49,537 nt of DNA from a virus: IMG/VR virus record IMGVR_UViG_3300020156_000037, positions 1 to 49,537 of that record; one strand, written 5' to 3'. The notes under the pieces are model-generated. The model was not told where the DNA came from. It ran no database searches and saw nothing but the letters and a program-made list of their open reading frames with translations. The translations under genes and the position numbers were made by a program. Shown piece by piece: positions 39,792 through 46,364 of this stretch (position 1 is its first letter; each line of letters starts with the position of its first letter).

Positions 39792-39991
39792 TGTTTGGCC
39801 TCCTTATTCCATCCCTCGATTGTCCGTTTGGCTTTTTCCAAGTAATTTGATTCGGGATAATCCTTTTTAACTAAAAATAAGGCTAATTTGTATTTATACA
39901 GTTCTTTATCTCTTTTTTCTGTTGCGTTATATATAATCAAACTTGAGTAAATAACATAGAAAATCAAAACTATCCATCCAAGTAGTGCCAT
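39788..39991 (-). CDS. Small membrane protein (67 aa)
   Basis: MALLGWIVLIFYVIYSSLII is a membrane segment, followed by a charged cytoplasmic part (ATEKRDKELYKYKLALFLVK). ATG 39991 follows AAGGAGG. Function unknown. Confidence 0.6.
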   Translation of the reverse strand: MALLGWIVLIFYVIYSSLIIYNATEKRDKELYKYKLALFLVKKDYPESNYLEKAKRTIEGWNKEAKQ

Positions 39992-40209
39992 TATTTGACC
40001 TCCTTGTCTACCGGATAGGAAATCCATATTGTTTTATCACATTTATCACATGTGTAACCTCTGCCACCTTGACTATCCACATCAAACAATCGCCATTTCA
40101 AGTCACAAACAGGGCATTTCCCACGATTCCATTCCTTTTTATCGCTTGTTATTGCGAGGATCGAGAAACCAATAAAAAGCATTATTAGAATTGCAAAAAT
40201 CAAACTCAT
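39991..40209 (-). CDS. Membrane-anchored zinc-ribbon protein (72 aa)
   Basis: An N-terminal membrane segment (MSLIFAILIMLFIGFSILAI) is followed by a CPVC ... CDKC zinc ribbon. GAAGGAGGG precedes the ATG; a strong hairpin lies just upstream. Function unknown. Confidence 0.65.
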   Translation of the reverse strand: MSLIFAILIMLFIGFSILAITSDKKEWNRGKCPVCDLKWRLFDVDSQGGRGYTCDKCDKTIWISYPVDKEVK

Positions 40210-40222
40210 TGTTCCCTCCTTC

Positions 40223-40248
40223 CCCTCCGGCAGTTGCCCACCGGAGGG
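40223..40248 (-). other. Strong intergenic hairpin upstream of 39991-40209
   Basis: CCCTCCGG (40223-40230) pairs perfectly with CCGGAGGG (40241-40248) around a 10-base loop. No T run follows on the minus strand; instead the ribosome site of the next gene does. It is likely an mRNA stability or translation-control structure rather than a terminator. Confidence 0.55.
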
Positions 40249-40259
40249 ATGAAATTTAA

Positions 40260-40919
40260 TTATTTATTTTTTAAATCTTGTTGACATTTGTAACAAAGCC
40301 CGAGATTGTGATAGTTAAAGACTTTTGCAGGAGTATCTTTGCCGCAGGCTTTGCATAAGTGTTTCTCAGGAACCGGAGCGGGTGAAGTGTTTAAATCTTC
40401 TGCTTGATATTCTTCAGCCGGATTAGATTGTTCGGAAGTGGTTTGCTTGCAATCAGTCTTATAATCTTTCGGCAATGCCCAAAGCGGTAATTTTGGAGTT
40501 TCTTTCAATCTATAACTCTTGCCGCAAGCCTCAATTGCTACCCATGTCTGTGGTAATTTATAAAGATATCTGCCTATCCCCCATTGATAAGCTGACCGCT
40601 TCATGGAGTCCGATAGCCCGCCCTTGATCGCCTCCGTCTGGCTGTCGTCAGCTCCGTCCCATTTGGTAATCCATTGCTGTTTATCATCGTCCCAAACACT
40701 AATCCCACAAATTTGACTATCACTTTTCCAAGGTCTGAATTCGTTTTGCCAATTTGATGGACCGAAAACATCATCTAATCTATCTTGAATTGCCCTGTTT
40801 GTTACGTAGGCTAATGCTAAACCTTTGGTTTTATCTCCGTTGGTGGAACCAACTCTCCATTCGATTTCATCCGGTCTAAACGGTTCTTTGAGCTTTCCTT
40901 GTATCGTTGACCAATCCAT
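40260..40919 (-). CDS. Rad52/22-like single-strand annealing protein
   Basis: 219 aa. LKEPFRPDEIEWRVGSTNGD, then ALAYVTNRAIQDRLDDVFGPSNWQNEF and SDSMKRSAYQWGIGRYLY, the conserved blocks of the Rad52/Rad22 double-strand break repair family (PF04098). The C-terminus carries a zinc ribbon (CKACGKDTPAK ... CYKCQ). It anneals ssDNA in phage recombination. ATG 40919 follows AGGTGAT. Confidence 0.85.
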   Translation of the reverse strand: MDWSTIQGKLKEPFRPDEIEWRVGSTNGDKTKGLALAYVTNRAIQDRLDDVFGPSNWQNEFRPWKSDSQICGISVWDDDKQQWITKWDGADDSQTEAIKGGLSDSMKRSAYQWGIGRYLYKLPQTWVAIEACGKSYRLKETPKLPLWALPKDYKTDCKQTTSEQSNPAEEYQAEDLNTSPAPVPEKHLCKACGKDTPAKVFNYHNLGLCYKCQQDLKNK

Positions 40920-40928
40920 GATTATCAC

Positions 40929-41414
40929 CTACCCAATCTTCAGATATTCTTTATCCGTTACCAACTCGACACCGGGAACTGTTTCGCCGTTTTTCAAATC
41001 CTGCAGTATACTCTTTTTATCCAGCTCATACTCTTTTGGTCTGAAGTAAACACAAGGGATTTCATTTTCATCAATTACGTTCACGCTAGCTGGAGCTTTT
41101 CGGAAACTCAATGGCACAACTCCGTCAATCTTCTTGATACCAGTTTTTTTTAACTCTTCTTCGAGATAGTCTTTAATACCATCGTATTTCCGTTCAAGGG
41201 TCTGCCGTTTGTTCTTTAATCGGGTTTCCTCTGCTTTGAAAGCTGTAATATCGGCATCGATATTTTTAAGCAATTTAGCCATTTCTGAGGCTTTGATAAC
41301 TATCTCTCCATCGACCTGTTGAATGCCCTTCATAATCTCATCTACCGGAATCGACTCATCTTCTAAAAGGTCTATTAAGTTCCGGTAATTTTGCGTAAGT
41401 TCATATAATTTCAT
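40929..41414 (-). CDS. Gp157-family phage protein
   Basis: 161 aa. MKLYELTQNYRNLIDLLEDE, a long coiled coil, then KKTGIKKIDGVVPLSFRKAPASV and IPCVYFRPKEYELDKK at the C-terminus. Siphovirus Gp157 family. It lies before the Rad52-like gene, the usual partner position, which supports a role in recombination. A homologue is partial at the left edge (1-455). Confidence 0.88.
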   Translation of the reverse strand: MKLYELTQNYRNLIDLLEDESIPVDEIMKGIQQVDGEIVIKASEMAKLLKNIDADITAFKAEETRLKNKRQTLERKYDGIKDYLEEELKKTGIKKIDGVVPLSFRKAPASVNVIDENEIPCVYFRPKEYELDKKSILQDLKNGETVPGVELVTDKEYLKIG

Positions 41415-41617
41415 CACTTATCCCCTCCAAAATCATCATTCCTCACTCCGTAATCTTCCTTTTCTGGCACTAGACCGAAGTGTTTCATAACCGCTTCTGG
41501 CCCGATGTCATCAAGCAACCTTTCTAACTCCACGTCACACAAGCGATATTCGGTCATGTTGTTGCCCCAATAAGTCGATTCACATTTTGAAGCTATGACT
41601 TGTATGTTAACACCCAT
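41414..41617 (-). CDS. Hypothetical protein (67 aa)
   Basis: MGVNIQVIASKCESTYWGNN, then RLCDVELERLLDDIGPEAVMKHFGL. Helical C-terminus. Good ribosome site (GGAGGAAGAAG). Function unknown. Confidence 0.6.
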   Translation of the reverse strand: MGVNIQVIASKCESTYWGNNMTEYRLCDVELERLLDDIGPEAVMKHFGLVPEKEDYGVRNDDFGGDK

Positions 41618-41813
41618 CTTCTTCCTCCCTGTTCGTATTACGTTGTACCCGAATTGCCAAGATGATCCGAATCAAGAAAGCGGAAACTACCATGGCTACC
41701 AGACCATCTGTGTAAGTTTTTCCGATATATCTTTCCCAGCAATCCATTACCAGGAAAGCAACAACAAAAGCTATTAAATTTCTCCAGTTTAAGAATTTTT
41801 TTAATGTGTTCAT
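41607..41813 (-). CDS. Small membrane protein (68 aa)
   Basis: Two membrane segments: NLIAFVVAFLVMDCW and LVAMVVSAFLIRIILAI. Basic N-terminus MNTLKKFLNWR. AAGGAGG upstream. Function unknown; small two-helix proteins in early regions sometimes act in superinfection exclusion. Confidence 0.6.
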   Translation of the reverse strand: MNTLKKFLNWRNLIAFVVAFLVMDCWERYIGKTYTDGLVAMVVSAFLIRIILAIRVQRNTNREEEDGC

Positions 41814-41827
41814 TTGACAAGGCCTCC

Positions 41828-42241
41828 TTATTCTTTTGGATTGCTAAGATTTACATGACAGTCAAAGCGCCAGTTTGATTCTAGGCAGTCAATAACTCCT
41901 TTGATAAAAACTTCTGCCATGTTGTTGGATTGTTTTTCGAGTTGAATTTTAAGTTCTTTTTTGAGGTTTGGTATGTTCTCTTCTAAATAATCTTTCAAGG
42001 ATTCTTTCGCTGTTTTCTGTATTGCCTCGTTGCAAAGCCGTTCAATGTAAGTATATTTGTTATCGCTTGAGTAACTGCTCACGTTTCCCTTGCAATCAAC
42101 CTTCGTGTTTAACGCAGCCTGCACCATTTGAGGAATTAAGTTCCTTTCTTTCTCTAGTTCACAAACAATAGCCGCTTGTATTTTAGCCTCGATAATAGGC
42201 CGGATAAGTTCTTGACTCACTTGGATTGATAAATCGCTCAT
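41828..42241 (-). CDS. Hypothetical helical protein (137 aa)
   Basis: MSDLSIQVSQELIRPIIEAK, then KIQAAIVCELEKERNLIPQM. Helical, with NMAEVFIKGVIDCLESNWRFDC near the C-terminus. It resembles phage proteins of unknown function that begin with a similar IRPIIEAKI motif. Confidence 0.6.
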   Translation of the reverse strand: MSDLSIQVSQELIRPIIEAKIQAAIVCELEKERNLIPQMVQAALNTKVDCKGNVSSYSSDNKYTYIERLCNEAIQKTAKESLKDYLEENIPNLKKELKIQLEKQSNNMAEVFIKGVIDCLESNWRFDCHVNLSNPKE

Positions 42242-42297
42242 TTGACAATTCCCTCACTTTTTGCTATATTTTAACTACCTTTGATATTTTTCTTTTG

Positions 42298-42320
42298 CCG
42301 CTTTCTAAGCGGTCTTTTTT
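42298..42320 (+). terminator. Plus-strand terminator inside the minus-strand early operon
   Basis: CCGCTT-N3-AAGCGG (42298-42312) followed by TCTTTTTT. On the minus strand no T run follows, so it would stop only rightward (antisense) transcription. Located at the end of the gene at 42319. Confidence 0.55.
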
Positions 42321-42561
42321 ATTTAGTTGCAATGAATAACATTAGGTGTCGTGTTCTGAAGCTAAATACCTCGTCTGACCAAATTGGTCTTTTGATTAAA
42401 CGCCCACTGTAAACGATTTTGCCATCTGATGTTGACTCAATATTGAAAACTCCGTCTTTATCCCACGATGCTTTAACTTCTTTATCGCGCCAACTTGGAC
42501 TTAATACCCGCAACCGTTTTGCTAAGATAACGGATGCCAGCGTTCCTACAACTTCATTCAT
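42319..42561 (-). CDS. Hypothetical protein (80 aa)
   Basis: MNEVVGTLASVILAKRLRVL, then beta-rich VKASWDKDGVFNIESTSDGK. Possibly an SH3-like fold. It overlaps the spanin-like gene by four bases. Confidence 0.55.
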   Translation of the reverse strand: MNEVVGTLASVILAKRLRVLSPSWRDKEVKASWDKDGVFNIESTSDGKIVYSGRLIKRPIWSDEVFSFRTRHLMLFIATK

Positions 42562-43007
42562 AACATCGCCCCCACGATTCTTATCAATTGTCTGACCGTC
42601 ATTCCTACCGCAACACCGACACTACCGAAAATCCATTTTTCTCGCTCCAATCTTTTAATTTTTTGGTTTGCTACTTTCAAGGATCTGTTGGCAATCTGCA
42701 ATAATTTGTAAATTATCCTTAACTCTTCTTTGCTCCATTTTAATTCTGTTGATTGTTGCGCTACTTGCATCTTTAATCTCACCGATTCTCTTTCCAAAGA
42801 GTCCAAGACTGTCCGCGATTTCTTCAAGTCCACTTTGGATGTTTCCAAATCGGTTACTAACTTGTTGGAGTTTACTGCAAGCTTGATTAAGTTCTGTGTT
42901 AGCTTCTTTGCCTGTTTGTTGCTCAATGTTACCTGACCATAGCAGCAAGATGAAAATAACAGTGCAAGCAGTAGTAAAAGCGATATACAACTTTTTAAGC
43001 ATTTCAT
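42558..43007 (-). CDS. Secreted coiled-coil protein, second outer spanin-like gene
   Basis: 149 aa. Signal segment MKCLKSCISLLLLLALLFSS followed by CCYGQ, then coiled coil and a C-terminal hydrophobic stretch (WIFGSVGVAVGMTVRQLI). The FSxCCY motif, length, and the nested partner gene are the same as at 7212-7664. ATG is 5 bases before the ATG of the nested gene. Unlike the first pair it lies in the early region, far from the endolysin. Confidence 0.65.
   Translation of the reverse strand: MKCLKSCISLLLLLALLFSSCCYGQVTLSNKQAKKLTQNLIKLAVNSNKLVTDLETSKVDLKKSRTVLDSLERESVRLKMQVAQQSTELKWSKEELRIIYKLLQIANRSLKVANQKIKRLEREKWIFGSVGVAVGMTVRQLIRIVGAML
42655..43002 (-). CDS. Inner-membrane protein, second inner spanin-like gene (nested)
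   Basis: 115 aa. N-terminal membrane segment LYIAFTTACTVIFILLLW, then a helical periplasmic part with many Glu/Gln/Lys. It is fully inside 42558-43007 in another frame. The pattern is identical to 7267-7659 although the sequences are diverged. Confidence 0.62.
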   Translation of the reverse strand: MLKKLYIAFTTACTVIFILLLWSGNIEQQTGKEANTELNQACSKLQQVSNRFGNIQSGLEEIADSLGLFGKRIGEIKDASSATINRIKMEQRRVKDNLQIIADCQQILESSKPKN

Positions 43008-43411
43008 TCCCCTTCCTCCACTTCGTATTCGCCGGTTAATTTGACTTGTATTGCGCCCTCGCTCGTCGCGCCCTGTTCTGCGCTTTCTTTAGTCTTGTGG
43101 CAGTAATCCCCCGCTTTACCATGTGAGTAAATATTAATCCACCGTTCAATTGTTTTCTTAACCTTCCGTTTCGGCATTGGTGGAATCTCGAATTGGATTT
43201 CGTTCCAGAAAAGAGATGGCAAAACGTCGTTACAGGTAAACCTACCATCAAATAGGAACCAGGTGCAATTTTCGAAAGGCTCAGAATCAAAGCTAACTAA
43301 AACGCCCATTTCTTTACTGATGTTTTTGACTTCTCCCCACCCGAAAGAAAAATGCCATACCCTATCCCCGACCTTTGCCTTGCTAAAGTCATTTTTGCTA
43401 AAGTCTGTCAT
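43004..43411 (-). CDS. Conserved phage protein (135 aa)
   Basis: KAKVGDRVWHFSFGWGEVKNIS, then FDSEPFENCTWFLFDGRFTC. The VGDxVW...GxGxV start and DGR block occur in a family of small phage proteins of unknown function. It overlaps the spanin-like pair's start by four bases. Confidence 0.65.
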   Translation of the reverse strand: MTDFSKNDFSKAKVGDRVWHFSFGWGEVKNISKEMGVLVSFDSEPFENCTWFLFDGRFTCNDVLPSLFWNEIQFEIPPMPKRKVKKTIERWINIYSHGKAGDYCHKTKESAEQGATSEGAIQVKLTGEYEVEEGE

Positions 43412-43506
43412 TTCTTATCCCCCTTCTCAAATTGTTTCTGGTGTCTTTCAAGACATTTACTGCACATAACATCTTTGGTTTCGATACCGCAACGAATGCA
43501 TTTCAT
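43408..43506 (-). CDS. Tiny zinc-finger protein (32 aa)
   Basis: MKCIRCGIETKDVMCSKCLE: two CxxC pairs. ATGA overlaps on both sides. Function unknown. Confidence 0.6.
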   Translation of the reverse strand: MKCIRCGIETKDVMCSKCLERHQKQFEKGDKK

Positions 43507-43610
43507 CTCGCCACCATCCCGGCTGCTAAATATATCGCTGCGTAAAACATTGCTAACCAAAATCCCAATATCACCAGAGTTCCAATCACTTCAAACTCAA
43601 TGCGTTTCAT
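43503..43610 (-). CDS. Tiny membrane protein (35 aa)
   Basis: MKRIEFEVIGTLVILGFWLA followed by MFYAAIYLAAGMVAR. One membrane helix. ATGA overlaps on both sides show it is translated in the operon. Confidence 0.6.
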   Translation of the reverse strand: MKRIEFEVIGTLVILGFWLAMFYAAIYLAAGMVAR

Positions 43611-43747
43611 CTAACCAACACCTCCGCGAAAGCTACCGCCAACATGATGAGATAGGCGTTTCTGCCGATTTTAAAGATGTCGTCGAAGGTGATTTTCCTG
43701 CCAACCAAAAACCTCTTGCCTTTCGAGCTTTGAAGCTTCGGTTTCAT
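43607..43747 (-). CDS. Small basic protein (46 aa)
   Basis: MKPKLQSSKGKRFLVGRKIT, then a hydrophobic C-terminal helix (NAYLIMLAVAFAEVLV). Overlaps by ATGA with both neighbours. GC is higher than in nearby genes. Function unknown. Confidence 0.55.
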   Translation of the reverse strand: MKPKLQSSKGKRFLVGRKITFDDIFKIGRNAYLIMLAVAFAEVLVR

Positions 43748-43992
43748 ATCGACACCGCCTCTTTCCCTTCGCTTTCGAAGTAGTACCCTTTTGCAGTCAG
43801 AAACAATTTGTTGTCATCTTCGAAATCCAGAATAACCGCATCGTCATCAAGGAAAACCTTCTGTAAATCTTCAATCCGGCAGATTGGTTTAGCGTAGCAA
43901 TACAAATTACCGTCAATCACCTTATAAACCGTTCCCCAAGCCTTGTTTGCACCTTTTAAAGTCGATTCCAAAACTTTGAATTTATCAATCAT
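43744..43992 (-). CDS. Hypothetical protein (82 aa)
   Basis: MIDKFKVLESTLKGANKAWG, then ICRIEDLQKVFLDDDAVILD. Mixed alpha/beta. Function unknown. Confidence 0.55.
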   Translation of the reverse strand: MIDKFKVLESTLKGANKAWGTVYKVIDGNLYCYAKPICRIEDLQKVFLDDDAVILDFEDDNKLFLTAKGYYFESEGKEAVSI

Positions 43993-44152
43993 TTAACATT
44001 GCTCCTTTCGTCATTTCCCGCCATTGTTTACCGATTTTGTTCCATCCATCCCAACCGTTGGTGTTAAAGCTTTTAATATATCTGTTGCGCTTCCTTGCTA
44101 CCATTCTTTCAATCTTGCCTGCTGGGATACTGCGGTCTGAAGATGATAGCAT
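43985..44152 (-). CDS. Small basic protein (55 aa)
   Basis: MLSSSDRSIPAGKIERMVAR, then KRNRYIKSFNTNGWDGWNKI. ATG 44152 follows AAAGGAGGG. A longer frame to 44284 overlaps the coding part of the previous gene and is not supported. Possible nucleic-acid binding because of its charge. Confidence 0.55.
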   Translation of the reverse strand: MLSSSDRSIPAGKIERMVARKRNRYIKSFNTNGWDGWNKIGKQWREMTKGAMLND

Positions 44153-44165
44153 TGCGAACCCTCCT

Positions 44166-44522
44166 TTAACTTTTTCTTTTGCAATAAGTACACTTTCCAA
44201 TTTCTTTATCAAACTCACCAATAGGGAGACTTTCGCCGCATACGGAACATTCATATTGAACGTAATCAAGTGGATTGTAACCACACCATGTTTTGCCTAG
44301 TTTTTCAGTTATGACTTTCACAATCTCGGGGTTTATATCTATTTTGGCGACTTCGTTCTCTTCGATTGTTCCGTATACATCGCTGTGTTTGCCAAGAATT
44401 TCTCCAAAATAAGCATTTTTGCCGATAATTTCCTTTACCTCGTCTTCCGTCGCTGTAAAAAGCCCTTCAACTTCTCCAGACCGTCCGCAATCCCAATAAA
44501 ATTTCCATAAAGATTTGTCCAT
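44166..44522 (-). CDS. Hypothetical protein with zinc ribbon (118 aa)
   Basis: MDKSLWKFYWDCGRSGEVEG, then LFTATEDEVKEIIGKNAYFGEI and a CSVCGESLP ... CTYC zinc ribbon at the C-terminus. The middle (WDCGRSGEVEGLF.A) resembles a phage family of unknown function. Confidence 0.65.
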   Translation of the reverse strand: MDKSLWKFYWDCGRSGEVEGLFTATEDEVKEIIGKNAYFGEILGKHSDVYGTIEENEVAKIDINPEIVKVITEKLGKTWCGYNPLDYVQYECSVCGESLPIGEFDKEIGKCTYCKRKS

Positions 44523-44533
44523 TTGAACCCCTC

Positions 44534-44707
44534 CTATTGTTTTAAATTTTCAAGCTGATATTGAAGTTTAATGTTATCGAGAAACGCGATTATATCGTTA
44601 GTCGAAAAACCACCATCTGAAATTTGGCACTTTCCGTCTTCGTAAATCTCAAGGATAAAGAATTTTTCTTTGGTCTTTTTCTCGACGGGTTTAAAGAGAT
44701 TTGCCAT
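44534..44707 (-). CDS. Hypothetical protein (57 aa)
   Basis: MANLFKPVEKKTKEKFFILE, then IYEDGKCQISDGGFSTNDII. GGAGGGTGTT precedes the ATG. Function unknown. Confidence 0.6.
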   Translation of the reverse strand: MANLFKPVEKKTKEKFFILEIYEDGKCQISDGGFSTNDIIAFLDNIKLQYQLENLKQ

Positions 44708-44717
44708 AACACCCTCC

Positions 44718-44822
44718 TTAAATTTTGATTCTCTGAACTAAATTGTGGGCTAATTCGCAGATGATAATTAAGGCAAGAACGACTCCGAAGGTTTGTAATA
44801 GCAATGCGGTTGTAGTGGTCAT
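44718..44822 (-). CDS. Tiny membrane protein (34 aa)
   Basis: MTTTTALLLQTFGVVLALII with one membrane helix and a basic C-terminus (NLVQRIKI). GGAGGTCTCC upstream. Function unknown. Confidence 0.55.
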   Translation of the reverse strand: MTTTTALLLQTFGVVLALIIICELAHNLVQRIKI

Positions 44823-44835
44823 TTGGAGACCTCCT

Positions 44836-45351
44836 TTATAAATTCAATTTGAAAGGAGATACGATAATCCGAGGTTCTACATAAACCGGTTTCACTTCGC
44901 CGCCGTTGGGGTTTTTAAGCAATACCCAAGTTCCTTCAGCGGATTGGGGAGAATATAAACCATTGGGGTCGGCTTGGGGCAAACTCCCGAATCCACTATT
45001 GTAACCACCTTCATACACTTCTTTTTCAGGGTTAGTAAATTGGGTTGCGTATGGAATGCCGTAACCAATCGTTTCGCCTAAGTAAATCAGTTTGCCACTC
45101 AACTCATTCATAATGTAGGTATAAGTCACAAGCCCCTCTTGGTCGCGTAACTCTAGGATTTCTTTTAGCAATCGACGTTCGCGGAAATTCTTGATTGCTG
45201 GCATACCTACCGCCGAAGTGCCTTCTTTGAGGATGTTTTCTTGCTGAGCTTGTTGAACTTCATCGCTGCTTTGTTCTATTCCGTCAACACATCCACTAAC
45301 CAATAAACTCGATGTGATAACCAAAACCACCAAAATAATCATTTTTTTCAT
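44836..45351 (-). CDS. Phage lipoprotein
   Basis: 171 aa. A lipoprotein signal MKKMIILVVLVITSSLLVSGC with a clear lipobox LVSGC. Mature part: ILKEGTSAVGMPAIKNFRER, LLKEILELRDQEGLVTYTYI, IGYGIPYATQFTNP. The pattern is that of a family of phage lipoproteins that occur with a small membrane protein; function unknown. It overlaps the gene 45348-45674 by four bases. Secretion to the outer membrane would fit a diderm host. Confidence 0.75.
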   Translation of the reverse strand: MKKMIILVVLVITSSLLVSGCVDGIEQSSDEVQQAQQENILKEGTSAVGMPAIKNFRERRLLKEILELRDQEGLVTYTYIMNELSGKLIYLGETIGYGIPYATQFTNPEKEVYEGGYNSGFGSLPQADPNGLYSPQSAEGTWVLLKNPNGGEVKPVYVEPRIIVSPFKLNL

Positions 45352-45674
45352 TTCACTTCACTCCTTAAATTTTGAATAAATTGTTTTAAATCATAAGGTA
45401 ATTTGTTTTCGTCGAAGTCCGCTGCTCTGTGTAAGATAATTGAAGCTAAAGCCTGTTTGTGGTTGTCGTCTGCTTTGATGTACTCAAATTGCATGTTTTG
45501 AAGTTCTTGAATCATTCCCTGATTGTAAGCTTTGGATTGCTCGAAAACTTCCCGCCGAACCTGTTCATACTTTGGAGCAAATGTTTTTGTCATAAAGAAG
45601 TCATTTACTACCAAACCCCAGCCCAAAACAATTAATAAGATGATTGCCAATAACGTTGCTAAGATTTCTTTCAT
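45348..45674 (-). CDS. Membrane protein paired with the lipoprotein (108 aa)
   Basis: N-terminal membrane segment LATLLAIILLIVLGWGLVV, then KTFAPKYEQVRREVFEQSKAY and MIQELQNMQFEYIKADDNHK. The second part is a conserved helical block found in phage proteins next to lipoproteins. Function unknown. Confidence 0.7.
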   Translation of the reverse strand: MKEILATLLAIILLIVLGWGLVVNDFFMTKTFAPKYEQVRREVFEQSKAYNQGMIQELQNMQFEYIKADDNHKQALASIILHRAADFDENKLPYDLKQFIQNLRSEVK

Positions 45675-45895
45675 TTGACTTCCTCCCCCATCCGTATCAT
45701 AGGTTCATATTTTTGCATTACGATTTGACCGGAACGAGTTGCGAATATTTCAAGGGCATCACCTTCAGACATACCCAATATCATCCTTAAATCTTTGGGC
45801 AGTACAACTCTTCCGAGGTCGTCGATTCGTCTGACGGCTCCGAATGTTTCGGTCTCCTTTAGGTTGATAGGTTCAAAAGCTTCGATTCTTTTCAT
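45671..45895 (-). CDS. AbrB/SpoVT-like transcription regulator
   Basis: 74 aa. GAVRRIDDLGRVVLPKDLRM then ILGMSEGDALEIFATRSGQI, the swapped-hairpin AbrB fold. It usually acts as a dimer or tetramer on DNA. Its place early in the leftward operon suggests control of phage or host genes. Confidence 0.85.
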   Translation of the reverse strand: MKRIEAFEPINLKETETFGAVRRIDDLGRVVLPKDLRMILGMSEGDALEIFATRSGQIVMQKYEPMIRMGEEVK

Positions 45896-45910
45896 TTGTT
45901 TTAACCCTCC

Positions 45911-46078
45911 CTATTGATTTAATAAAAGAATGACTAAGATTGATAAAATGATTTCATTTCTGCAGCCCAGTACCGCACATCTTTTGAAGTCGTATTCGTG
46001 ACCTTTGCGGATTCGATATAAGATATAGGCGTTGTTAAGTATTGCCAAGAGCCAAAACAGAGTAGCGAATAGTTTCAT
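45911..46078 (-). CDS. Small membrane protein (55 aa)
   Basis: MKLFATLFWLLAILNNAYIL and EIILSILVILLLN: two membrane segments joined by a basic loop (RIRKGHEYDFKRC). GGAGGACTGAAAA precedes the ATG, the same leader as at 46298. Function unknown. Confidence 0.6.
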   Translation of the reverse strand: MKLFATLFWLLAILNNAYILYRIRKGHEYDFKRCAVLGCRNEIILSILVILLLNQ

Positions 46079-46091
46079 TTTTCAGTCCTCC

Positions 46092-46298
46092 TTAGATTCT
46101 TGTACTTACTTTAGGGGTTTTTACCGTCCGATTCGTAACAGTTGGATGGAAATTAAGTTGATTGCAGTGTTTCTTGAGGTGTTCCAGCCGTTGCAAAATT
46201 TTCTCGTCACTGTATTCGATGATTGTCCCGGATTGCGCTGATACCGGAATTCCTTTGGAATTAGTTCTAATTGCTACATAGTCGATAGATTTCAACAT
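46092..46298 (-). CDS. Hypothetical protein (68 aa)
   Basis: MLKSIDYVAIRTNSKGIPVS, then EYSDEKILQRLEHLKKHCNQ. Mixed fold with a central helix. Shares its leader with 45911-46078. Function unknown. Confidence 0.55.
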   Translation of the reverse strand: MLKSIDYVAIRTNSKGIPVSAQSGTIIEYSDEKILQRLEHLKKHCNQLNFHPTVTNRTVKTPKVSTRI

Positions 46299-46364
46299 TT
46301 TTCAGTCCTCCTTAGATTTAAGCTGATAACAGCTTGATGCTTGAAATTCGATTGTAATACTGGG

